64,000 nucleotides of DNA. Origin: Puffinus mauretanicus. Lineage: Eukaryota; Chordata; Aves; Procellariiformes; Procellariidae. The stretch is taken from NCBI GenBank assembly GCA_023333565.1, contig JAJKFH010000115.1, forward strand, positions 4,340,001 through 4,404,000, written 5' to 3'. Shown piece by piece: positions 1 through 23,680 of the stretch. The position numbers and the translations under genes are program-made. The notes under the pieces were generated by a model. It did not search any database. It was not told the origin of the DNA and saw only the letters and a list, made by a program, of their open reading frames with translations. The number at the start of each line of letters is the position of its first letter. Position 1 is the stretch's first letter.

Positions 1-12981
<12,981 letters not shown>

Positions 12982-13877
12982 TTTATACTTTGAAAAGTTT
13001 TGAAATGGACAGTACTTAGAGACAAAAACACACAGACCTTTGGAAAATTTCTAATAGGATTGTTTGCTGGATACCAAACAGAGATGGGGAAATGTTTATA
13101 CAATGAAATGTAAGCTAAAATTGGCATAGCACCCTGCAACACCCTAATCCTGAGATTCTCATGCTGTCTCTAGACCTTGCACTGTCTTGAAAAAAAGGAA
13201 AAAAAATCTCACCATAAATTTAGCACCCCCTTGCACTGTCTATTCTGTGCAGTAAGATTGAAATTTGACAGGAGCATCATAATACATCTTAACCAAAGCA
13301 GGGAAATCCTAAACATTATGGCACTGGTGATTTACAAAACCCTTTCAGCCATACCATGTCACTTCTTTCCAGTCTGGAAATTACATACGAAGACCTTGTT
13401 CACAGTGAGGTGGAATGCACCTGTGGTCAGCTGGTAGAGACTGAGATGTAGACACAAATGGGCAAAACAATAATTGTCGTGGTTTTTATCTTCTTTAGGT
13501 CGTGTATCTAACAACATTGGTAAAGTAGGTGGAGGTTGGGGCTTTGGGGTTGGGGATAAGTGTGGTGTGGAAGAAAATATACCAATTTCACAAAGTATTT
13601 CCATTTTAGTCATGGGAAAACCCCTGTACCCATAACACAGTGTTAGTGCTACTTGAATCAGATAGCTGGTCTAATGCTAAAGCAACTTTTGTGGTCTTCT
13701 AGTCAAGTTTGAATCAAACCAGTTATGAACTGAAAAAAGAATGTGATACAGTTCTATGTAATTTTTCAAAACTGCTCTTTCAATCTTGCTTTTAGCTAAT
13801 AGGCCTGAAGAGCAATCAGTCCCCTTTGATCAAGTTCAGGATGTGAATTTTTTTCAATTAGTCTTCTTTCATCGTGT

Positions 13878-13883
13878 AATAAA
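13878..13883 (+). terminator. Candidate PRDM15 polyadenylation signal
   Basis: AATAAA about 0.9 kb after the stop, followed some 55 bases on by GT-rich sequence (GTGTGTTTCTGGTG). Another AATAAA at 14337-14342 could be used instead. Transcript ends were not observed. Confidence 0.55.
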
Positions 13884-15851
13884 CATTTGAGAAAGCATTC
13901 TTTTTATATATATATACATAGCCTTTGTACTTTACTGTGTGTTTCTGGTGAGTACTTGTGTGAAAAACACCGTTATCGATATGATATATTAGTTTTTTCA
14001 TCCCCATATTGCCCTTTCTCACAGAAATAATGTATGGATTCTATTCCTTCTGTTTCCAAAACTATTTCCAAAATTCATAGCCACACAAGATTGTGTGAAA
14101 TGGAAGAAAAAAGAATGTCTGAAGCATATCTGCCACATGGAGGCAGTATGGCCTAGTGTATAATGGGCAAGGTTTGCATGACTATTAGGGCTATAAATAG
14201 TGGGTTGGGTCAAATACATCATTGCTGATACTACACTTTCATTCCATTCTCCATACATTGATGTGCAGTCTGGGCTTTTGCATGTCAAGAAGATAGTATC
14301 TTTCCCACAGAGAAAAAGCAGCTGATACCAAAAAGGAATAAACTAAAAAAAAATGTTGTTGCCTGGAATCCTGAAAGGCAAATCTGTCCTTCCAGCTATG
14401 GCTGAAGAACAAGGTCCTTTGGGGCAGCAAGCTGAGCCACAGAACCGTGCTAAAAGTTTTTGCTGAGGATAAAGCAGCTGCTGTGTTTGACAGTGAAGAT
14501 AGATTGATGGTGGTAAAAAGCCTGTCTTTGCCTATCGTATTTATGAAAATGTTCTATGTTTTAGCAAAAATATGAGTAGGAATGACTTCAGCTTTGAAAG
14601 TCTGTATTAACATGGACTACTTGACCCCTAAAGGATGCCTTATAATCTCTACAAGAAATTCTTCCAAAGTATAAATGTCTGGATATTAAAATTAACTCAA
14701 ATGGTTTTCTTGGTGCCATAGCAGTGTCCAGAGGCTCGCTATGCTAGTCTCTGTGCAGAGCTTAGTTGCAAGAGGACATGTAGAGGAAAGGCGTTTCTGG
14801 TGACAGATTTTGTGTGTCAGAGGAGCAGAGCTACTTTTCTGTAAATGTCAACAAGCCTATAAAATGTCTGCATGGGAGGGACAAGGATGCATATCAGAAA
14901 GAGAAAATATCTTTTTTCATTCCCTAGCCCCTTCTGTCTTCCTCAGATCCTTTTCACACAATACCATGAAATCCCGTCATTTTATTAGCCTCCCAGTGTC
15001 CTGAGAAGTACAGTTTTATGCCCCTCTATCACCTGGATTATTTCACCACTGGCTTGAGCCAGATAAGTTCCTCCTCAGCTGTCCTGTCCACAAATGCTTG
15101 CCCTTCACATCAAACCCACTGATCAAGAGGAAGCTAGGTTATATTTATGAAATATGTTGTTTATGTACTTGAAAGTACTTGAAACGCTTTTTTGCCCTGT
15201 GTTTGGTGCCTAATTGGTAAAGGCACGTTATCTTTTGGCAGGGTACTTTGGAGAAGAAAAAAAAAAGGGAAGGAAAGCAAAAGTAGAGGTCCTAGGTCAA
15301 GTTGTTATAGTAAATAAAAGATGGCTAACATCTAAAAAAATCCATATATATATACACACACATGGAGGGTTACAGTGCTGCACATAGAGTTTCTAGAAGA
15401 TCAGGGTTTTGTTTAGACATATGTAAATGGTAATTAAGCTTTTAAGTGGGGAAGAAGAGGTTTTTTGCCTTAGCTGCAGAGTGAGTACAGCTGCTCTATG
15501 TTAATACTACTGATAGTAGCATTCATAATGCATTGAATCAACCTGAGTCATTTTAACATGTAATTGCCTATTTGAGGAGAATTGCATATGGAGCTAATCA
15601 ATCATTATAAAGACCTCTGACCTCACAAAACCTCTTTATCCTAACATGATCCTCTGCTGTTCTGCACTCTTAAGCTGCTGAGCATCCCTTCCACGCTAAC
15701 TGACCTGCATAATTCCATCCAGGCAAGTTAGCATCTTACCTTTCTGATAATGATTGATTCTAGCTGATTTAAAAAGGAATGATCACACAATAAATGCTTG
15801 CATGTTGGTGGTCACATAGAAATGTCTCTCTTCGATCTCTCAGTATGTCCA

Positions 15852-16063
15852 AAATCATAATTGTAGAACAGCCCAGGTTGGAAGGGACCTCGAAAGATCA
15901 TCTGGTCCAACCTTTTTTGGGAAAGGGAGCCTACATGAGATTATCTAGCACCCTGTCCAGTTGCATCTTTAAAACCTCCAGTGACAGGGGCTCTACCATG
16001 TCCCTGGGGAGGTTGTTCCAGTGGATGATTTTTCTTACGGTAAAAATTATCTTAAATAATATT
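15852..16063 (-). mobile_element. CR1 LINE 3' fragment, inverted
   Basis: On the + strand this reads as the reverse complement of a CR1 3' end: GTTGGAAGGGACCT, AAAGATCATCTGGTCCAACC, then CCTCCAGTGACAGGGGC and GGGGAGGTTGTTCCAGTGGA. The element is heavily 5'-truncated, as most avian CR1 copies are. Boundaries are approximate. Confidence 0.85.
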
Positions 16064-19000
16064 CTGCTTCAGGAGGGAAAAATATAACCACTGGAAGGGC
16101 TTTGACTAGGCCAGGCAATAGAAAGTTCTCTAAAAGCTAATCTTCCCAGAGCATTCCTTTTAGAAATGATATTGACTTTCCCTGCAACCATTGCTATGGT
16201 ACCTCATCATCTCTCAGCGTGATTTTATTATTACTACTGTTACTAACATCTCTATGATAACACAACTGTATCTTGGGTGTGCTGCAAGATGAAAAATTTC
16301 AAAACAAATTATTTTGTTTGGTTTTGTTTCAAACAAACTATTTTGTTTGGAGACGTTTGGAAATTGATGCCTTTTCAGGCAGAGCTTACCTTGGACAAGT
16401 AGTGACTGCCAGCTGCTCTCCCAACTACGCCTTTTTCAGATGAATACCAAAGTTATACTGATGTTGTTTCAAACTGCACAAGAAATAAAACTACATAAGG
16501 GATGTGCAATCTAAATTTCCTTTGCCAATTTGTTACTAGCCTTCTCAGCTATAGGATGTGAATGTTATTGTTTTCAGCCATGTGTTGGGGATTTTGCGTA
16601 ACAACTGTTCCGTAACAAACTGGAATTACTTTGAGCCAAAGGAGTGATGTTGTGTAGTGTTCTGTGTATTGTCATTGTTTATTGCTGAGACTATTATTTA
16701 ATTGAATGCTGTCTGTGGCACAGGGGCTCTGAAGTAAAGGAGCATCAAGGTACAGAACCCTTTCTCTACCAGTGTTATTCTTTTCTGTCCTTAATTAATG
16801 CATCAAACACTTTTTTCTTCAAATCACATAGACTTGCTTCAGAAGCAATCAGCTTAATCATTTTCTCATAGAACCTTGTACATCCCACAATATACAGAAA
16901 CATGGGGTAGCATTCTAAAATATTTATTCTATAGCTTGTTATTGGGTAATAACAGAAAGCAGAGGAGGTTGAATCTTTCTTAGCTATGGTCTGTGGTGAG
17001 TTCTCTCAGGAAAACCTATTGTATCAAGTGCTATTACGCTCTCTAAAATTAAAATTTTCTTTTTAGGTATGTCAGTATGAAAAGTGAGTATTTTTGCAGA
17101 AACCTACCGGTCAGTCTCCTATCAGTCTAACCAGCTACCTTTCGGTACCTTTTTATTGTTCCAAAAATGGTTTGAAGTTAACAGCCAGGTAATAGTTGAA
17201 TTTATTTCTAGAACTGAATTTTTTGTCAGTTTGTCAGTGGTTTGCTAGTGTTCTGCATACATAAAAATGCCTGAATTTATCATCTTGAAAACTAGAAATG
17301 GAAAAAATACTATACATCCAAATGACAATCATATAAAAACTATAGGTACTACATGAAAATGGATAGGGTAAATAGCTTTGTTAGTATTGCTTTGTGAATA
17401 CTTGTTCAGTAATGAGATTTCCTTGGTGCTATTTAAAGTAATAATAATGTCACTCCTTCTAATTACTTTTGGCCTTACATTTATTACTGATATAGGCATA
17501 CCTGTTGGAAAGTCTTTAACCCTTTGTATTTTTGGCATGCCTTTTCACGGTGGTTGTGTGTTGGCCTCAACTGCTGTAAAGGGAGAAGGAAACGTATTGG
17601 AGGAGAATACTGCTGATCCACACCACGATGCTCAGCAAAACTCCTCTTGAAGTAGTTTTGGAGACAGACTGTGCAGGCAAGTGACTAGCATCTGTGAGAT
17701 TAGTTACCAAGGTTTGTTTTCACATAAGGGCTTTTGCCCTATGGCAAAGCCAAACTGTCTTGTGGCAACAGGAGAAAGGAAAAAAGTATCTCCATTGTGT
17801 TTGTCATCAACTCGTCTTAGAGTGATTTTCTTCAGTGCTGAGATGCTACTATGATATTTGCACTGTATATGGCAAAAAGCCGTTAAATTTTCTTGATTAA
17901 AAATGGTTGGAGCACTATAAAAAGCCACAGGTACTCACCATACAGCGTAAGCATTGTTGGAAAATACGTTTCTTGCCCTAAAATGCTTTGAGAAAGCTGT
18001 TCTGGATTTATTTTCCCTCCTGGATGCTAAAGTGCTCTTCTGCACGTGTACTGCTGCCAGCTACAAAGCGCACTGTTCAGTTCAGGCTGGAATTCGGCAT
18101 AGAGAGCCCCTGCAGTACAGCCTAACGGTGGCTGGCACGTTGGATCGCTTTTCTAGAGAGTCCAAGCTCACCGTTGCTAAAGGTAAATTCCCAACAGCTG
18201 GGCTGAAAGGGGCAGAGAGGGTATGCTCTTCTGAGTGTGGCAGGGAAGGTGAGACTTGTCCAGGAGACTTCAGTCTCGCCCCTAGAGTCAGGATTTCGTC
18301 AACGTCTGTTGTGTAATGCTATTCTCTTTCTGCCTTATCCATGAGCTGTTGTGATCAGTTACAGTGCCTGGTTAATTGCTAACACGTTTGAAAAGCTGGT
18401 TATTAGTTGCAGTGGCTGTTAGAGCAGCTGATGTCAAAAGCAATTAAAATTACTGAGTTTGGGGATTTATTTAATCTAAAGCAAAGTTTTTAAGTTCTAA
18501 TGTCTTTTTGCTGTCAGTTGAGTGCTTTCCTTTATTTTTCTGTTTCCTTACAGATTTTGATCCTAAAAAGTTTTTAAGGTGTTCAGTAAATGTAGCAAAA
18601 ATTTAAATGGCTTCAAAAAAGAAATGTAGTAATGGCAGAATGAGGAGTTAAAATTAGGAGAAACTAATGATACCAATTTTCTACTGATTTCTGCCCTTCT
18701 CCTACCCACGTGAGTCTGAGGTTCTTGCCGTGACACTAGCTGAAGGAAGGAGACGGCACATGCTCTGGCTTGTTTGCCAGAACTCCTCACGTAGGGATTG
18801 ATGCGCTGGGTGATGTCAATGATAGCAGATACCAGCCGAGTTCTGCCAGCCTTCCCCTCAAGCCACGTGCTCATTTCAGTATCTCTTCCCGACACAGCTG
18901 GCTGTTTTCACAGGGCTCACAGGAACGTCAGCGTCTCCGAGACTTGTACCTCTCACGCGTAGTGAACGTCAAGAAACAGATTCAAAACTGGGGAGAAAGA

Positions 19001-19299
19001 GGGACCTGAGAGCTGAGAGGCAATGAAATACATTGGAAGTGCAGCTAAAAAAAAAAGCTGGGAGAAGACATACTTAGCCTGCTGTACCGAACTGTATGGT
19101 AAGTTGTGGTGGATGCAGTGCTGCTAACTAAGTATTAATGATTACTGCATTCAGATGCTTTTTTCTAGCTATAGAACCTATATTGTCACTTCTATAGGGG
19201 AGAGTGTTAGCATGTGTTCAGTTTACCATAAATTAAATTCAAACATAAAACACAGCTCAGTGCGTTATATGCAGCAACATGCAGAAACCAAAGGGTAAG

Positions 19300-19356
19300 A
19301 TGCTCAAATGATAAGAGGCGATGCTCAAATGGTAAGAGGCTCAAATGATAAGCAGG
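19300..19356 (+). repeat. Short tandem repeat, three imperfect copies
   Basis: Three copies of a unit of about 17-21 bases containing CTCAAATGATAAGAGG (19300-19320, 19321-19339, 19340-19356), differing by small substitutions and a short deletion. No function is apparent. Confidence 0.75.
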
Positions 19357-21183
19357 TCCACGTTTCATCACTTTTGGGAAGAGCGAAAGCAAGGTTGTGG
19401 GCAGCGGTTTCTCAAGAGTGATTGTCCTTTCTCACACACAGGATAGACTCGCTCTGTTGTGTATGTGATACCTGCATGCAAGTCGGACACAGGAGTGCCA
19501 TCGAGGGGACGACACTGGAATAGAAAGGGGTGTTTTACAATTAAAAAGCAAAACAAAAAAATCAAATCAGCTCATTAAAGGAAAGGGGGGGGAAGCTCTA
19601 ACCCCAGTTCTTTGCTGTGCCAAGGCAAGGGAGACAAAAAAGAATGGCTCTCATCTGTCACACTGGCTGTGTTGTGGGTAGGTAAAAAATAAATCAACTG
19701 TGTGTGTGAGCTCCTCTTCCCTTCTCTCCACACCCATGCCTGTGCTAAGACCCCAGTCTGAGCTTTCAAAGGAATAAATTCCTTTCTCTGTCTGACGTAC
19801 AGATGGCACTTGTGCCCAAGGGCCCTAGTTATCATACAGAATTCAGGATTGGTTTTCAAAGTAAATATGGGTACATAGGTTGGGGGTATTTGGCAGGAGC
19901 GGGTTCTTTTTTTTTTGGGGGGGGGGGAGGGTCTTAAAATGTAAAGAATAGTTGTTTATTGCCCTCCTGTGAAGTCCATGCTGACGCAAACAGAAGATTT
20001 TGCTGAAGAGACAGTGGAATCAGTGACAAAGCACTGTCTTTAAAGATGCAAAAGAGAAGAGCTTAGATTGCATAATCAAGGAGAAAAATGAGAAACTTTG
20101 TCCTGAAGGCAAATGCACCTACTTCTCATTCACTCTCCTCCCTTTTCCACTACTTTTTTTCCCATGAAATACATGCAAATCCCAACATGCACTAAGTTTT
20201 CCTCCAGGCATGATATACTTGTGTGGTTATTTAAGTAAGAAGTGGGCTGAATGGAGATATGAGGTGTTCCTGGCAGAAAAGTCTTGGAAAAGAGTGCTCT
20301 ATTTATTGCTGGTTTTTAAAAGTAAATCCAGTCATCCCTGAGAGCATTTCTAGTTAGTAAAGGGATAGCTGTCACTCTAATTATACAGCATACGCATTTC
20401 CTTCTAAATTTACTTTGTCTTCTCACAGTATAGCCAGTATTTCTGAGTCTACCTACTTTAAAAAATGTCTAGAAATTAAGTGTAAGGATTTTATCAAAAT
20501 GAAGAGTGGTTTAAGAAGTAATTCAAGTAGAGCAAGAACTTGCTGTAATCAATTAATGCTTGCAAGAAATCACAAATTCTGGTTGCACAGGACACTTATC
20601 AGAGTCTGGAAGCAGTAACAATGTGTGTGGTCTCCTACACTTGGCTACAAAGACTTCCAGCTCTCAACGGCACCCATTGCCAGCTAATACACTCTTACCT
20701 TTAAAGGTGCCGGTGTTTGGTGTGAAGGATATTGAAAACGGTGGGGGTTTATCTAAACTAACAGCACTATGAATGGGAGAATTAGAGGGTGGGCGGTGGT
20801 GAGTGGGACTGTTCAGTGGTAGCTACAACAGCAGCCATAGGAAGATGTGCTTTAACCACCCTAAATGCCTTTGCAGCCCATTGCCTGCTTCCCTTCTCAT
20901 CTGGACGCCCGCCTCCCACCAGCAGCTCCCCCATCCTGCTCGTGAGCTGGCAGTTCAACCTCGGCTCCGGCACCAGAAACGGGGGCCTGCGAGACGTGCC
21001 GCTGTCCACCTCCGAGGCCCTCTGAAATTGCGGGACCTCATCAGCTGCGGGGACATCAGCTGCATCACAACGGATATGGATCGAGCCCAGTGAAGGCACG
21101 TCCCCAGGCACGCAGCCGCCCGCACCAAGCAGGTGCGCGGCCCTGCCGGCACCGCACCGCGCCCTCCTCCTCCCCCCCCCACC

Positions 21184-21275
21184 CCGGCTACACGCGCGAC
21201 ACCCCTCGGGTTTGGGAAACATCTTAGCGCCGGCTACACGCGCGACACCCCTCGCGTTTGGGAAACATCTTAACG
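21184..21275 (+). repeat. 46-base tandem duplication in the CpG island
   Basis: Two adjacent copies (21184-21229 and 21230-21275), each starting CCGGCTACACGCGCGACACC and containing TTTGGGAAACATCTTA. They differ at only two positions, so the duplication is recent or kept uniform. Confidence 0.9.
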
Positions 21276-21642
21276 GGGGAAGGTTTGCAATGGGAAAAAT
21301 AAACCTCTGGGGCTGCCTCCGCACAGCGCGGTGGGGGAAGCGGGGCACAGATCGCCTCCGCGGCCGTTAACGGCCGGCAGGCAGCATACGCGCGCGCTGA
21401 CTCTGGCCTGAGGTAAAACCATGGGCTTTGTCACCGCGGGGCAACCCAGGGCTCCACCCGCGGAAGAGGGAGCGCGGTGGAAACGCGGCGCTCGGCAACG
21501 AGGCTGAGAGGCGCCGAAGGCCTGGCTCGGCCACCGCTCCGCCTTCGCTTGGAGGAGAAGGACGGCGGCGACCCGAGCGCGCCCATTTCCTCCGCGTTGT
21601 GAGGGGAGAGCCCCACCAGCTCCCCGCACTGGGGGTGGCTTC

Positions 21643-21654
21643 TGCGCATGCGCA
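21643..21654. promoter_or_regulatory. NRF1-type binding site
   Basis: TGCGCATGCGCA is a perfect palindrome matching the known NRF1 consensus, which is frequent in CpG-island promoters. It lies in the centre of the island upstream of the HINFP-like gene. Confidence 0.7.
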
Positions 21655-21959
21655 CGCCTGCGGCCGGCGCAGGTGCGCGTTCTTACCTGTCTCGCTCTGC
21701 AGCGTCCCTCCCCGCTCCCCATTCCTCCTCCCTCCCCCGTCCGGGGTCGGTTAGTGCCGTTGGTCAGGCGTGTGGAGAGCCTCTCTGCCCGGGAAGGGCT
21801 TGCTTTCCCGGCCGCCCCCCGGCTAAGGGCGGCTGAGGTGGGGGTGTAGAGGTAGCGGGGGGTCTGTGGGCGGCTGAGGTGAGGTGTAGAGACAGCGGGA
21901 GAAGGGGGAGGCGCTGAGGGTGCGCGTCGTTACGGACGGGAGGATTTCAAGGTCGCTGC

Positions 21960-23526
21960 CGGAGTTTTCTCTCTGGTCGTTTTTGCCTCTAGTCTAGTCT
22001 GCTTGTTAGGATATTGTGGATACCAGCATTGGTCAATTAGAATAATTATAACTTGAAATATTTTGTTCCAGTATTATTAATACTGTGCCTGGAATAACTT
22101 TAATAAAGTACTTGACAATGGATTATTTAATGTGTAGCATAAATGGTAGTCATCTTACCTTTCAGTCTGTCTTTAGGGATGCTAGCGTTTCCTGCTTCAG
22201 GTCAGTAAGATGGGGCGTTGGTGAAATAAAAGGGTTGGTTGCAGCAGTTTAGATTAAACTGTTACAATGTGAGAAGAGTCCCGCTTGCAATACAAGATGA
22301 CCAGTTCTCCCAGAAGCTTTCTGGTAATTAACTTGCCGGTGGGGGAATGCTTCCAAATTGGTATTTTTAGTAGCCGAAAGTACAAAGATACTGCCAGTTA
22401 TGTTGACAGTGCTTAACACCATTGAGTTGGCATACTGATTCCTGCATGCTTTTCCACTTTTTTAACCCAGTATTATGTCAGTGCCTGACTTTTTTAATCA
22501 ATAGAGTCAGTAAGAGCATCAGGGAAGACACAGACTTTTATACTGATGCTTTAGGCTGTTGGACAGAGTTTGTCTTCCAGATCTGTATGTGTTGATGAGA
22601 AAATGAAGAACCTCCTCCCAGCTGCTTGTTACCATCCTCCTTCCAAAGTCTGCTGCTGATTGAGATCCGTCAGCTGATCTGGTTGGAGGCTATTTAAACT
22701 CCTAAAACTAATCCAGATTGCTGGGAATAATGCAAGTTAGGGAGTGGTCCTCTGAGCAGCTGAACTGGCAGATCTTTGAAGCGAGTAATACAGGGAAGAG
22801 TAGGGGGGTGGAAAACCACTGAGAACGGGCCAGTAGTTTTTAATAAAGTTTGTTATTGTTATATCTGTTCGGAGTCAGGAAAAAACAGTGGAACTACTTC
22901 TCCTTAGTTTATATTCCTGTTGCTTCCTTTATACTGATACAAACATGCATCCAGTTGAGCAGAAACCCAATTTAGCCATCTGTCTATCATTCACCCCAAG
23001 AATTAGCTTTCAGCTGGATCAATTTTCTCATCAGTTTAGTGGCTTGCTATGCCAATTCCAGAGTTGGATCTTGAGAAGAACAAGAAGGGGTGGATGGAAG
23101 CAGCCCTGTTGAGCAGGAGCCCACACTGATGTCAGGCTAAAGTGACTGTGGAATTGCACTCTTGGTAATGGTTACTTTGGCTTCCTATGTGGAAAGAGAT
23201 TTTACAGTACTGCTGTGGAGTTAAACTACAATGAAGGCATCCTCAGCAGATGTTTGGAATGGTGATCATAGGACTCTTACTGTATGGTTGTAATGAAAAT
23301 GTTACAACTCGTGGCTTCTGGCAAGGTGTAAATGTTTGCAAAATACGGCCTTAGATTCTTAAAATAATGTATCCAGTAATTAAAAAAAAAAAAAAAAGAA
23401 ACAAACAAAATAAAGAAATGTCCATGTCATCTAGGAGCCTGTAATCTTAACTGTTATTTTTACAAGAGAAATTCACAGATATGCAATATGATAACTAAAA
23501 CTTCTCTGTACTTCTAAAAATTTTAG
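21960..23526 (+). other. Probable 5' UTR intron of the HINFP-like gene
   Basis: AT-rich sequence between the CpG island and the acceptor AATTTTAG|GCAATGG at 23519-23533. An A-run lies at about 23383-23397. No gene was seen. Confidence 0.6.
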
Positions 23527-23529
23527 GCA

Positions 23530-23680
23530 ATGGCCCCTGGAAGCAAATTTAAGAGTGCTGAATTGATATTACCATGTGAATGGAAAGAATGCTGCTTTGT
23601 AGGGAAATGCATGGAGGAATTTTGTAATCATATTGTGGAACACTTGGAAGAGTACCTACAGCACCCCCTGGAAACGGCAG
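23530..23680 (+). CDS. HINFP-like: HINFP-like coding exon 1 (finger 1)
   Basis: Starts at ATG with G at -3 and +4. Finger 1 is C16-X4-C21-X12-H34-X3-H38. The donor CAG|GTCATT is weak, but the phase (one base of a Glu codon) fits exon 2 exactly. The same exon carries 5' UTR from 23527. Confidence 0.87.

Larger units (their letters stand above)
12982..20880. other. PRDM15 3' UTR and intergenic region to the HINFP-like promoter
   Basis: Begins with the probable PRDM15 3' UTR (to about 13900-14360). The rest has no gene I can support. It holds one inverted CR1 remnant, AT/CA microsatellite pieces (13905-13920, 15343-15364), a three-copy short tandem repeat at 19300-19356 and a poly-T/poly-G run near 19909-19928. 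Confidence 0.65.
20880..21960. promoter_or_regulatory. CpG island, likely HINFP-like promoter
   Basis: Abrupt rise in GC and CpG density between AT-rich flanks. It contains a perfect NRF1-type site (21643-21654) and ends about 1.6 kb before the coding start at 23530, which is preceded by a splice acceptor. A non-coding first exon in the island is therefore expected. A GAG|GTGAGG donor at 21878/21879 is one candidate for its 3' end. The transcription start was not determined. Confidence 0.75.

Noticed and set aside
17378..18316. Open frames of 90 and 120 codons in the intergenic region
   Set aside because: No homology recognised; hydrophobic or mixed sequence expected from chance.
18563..19009. 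Overlapping open frames on both strands (18563-18895 minus, 18770-19009 plus)
   Set aside because: Both are about as long as chance allows, with no known domain and no splice-site pair that fits. Worth a conservation check only.
20782..21348. 188-codon minus-strand open frame
   Set aside because: GC-rich island sequence with few chance stops; part of it is the 46-base duplication. Low-complexity composition and no recognised domain. Divergent transcription itself is kept as a finding.
21270..21722. 150-codon minus-strand open frame
   Set aside because: Same CpG-island effect; Arg/Ala/Gly-rich and crossed by a strong minus-strand donor.
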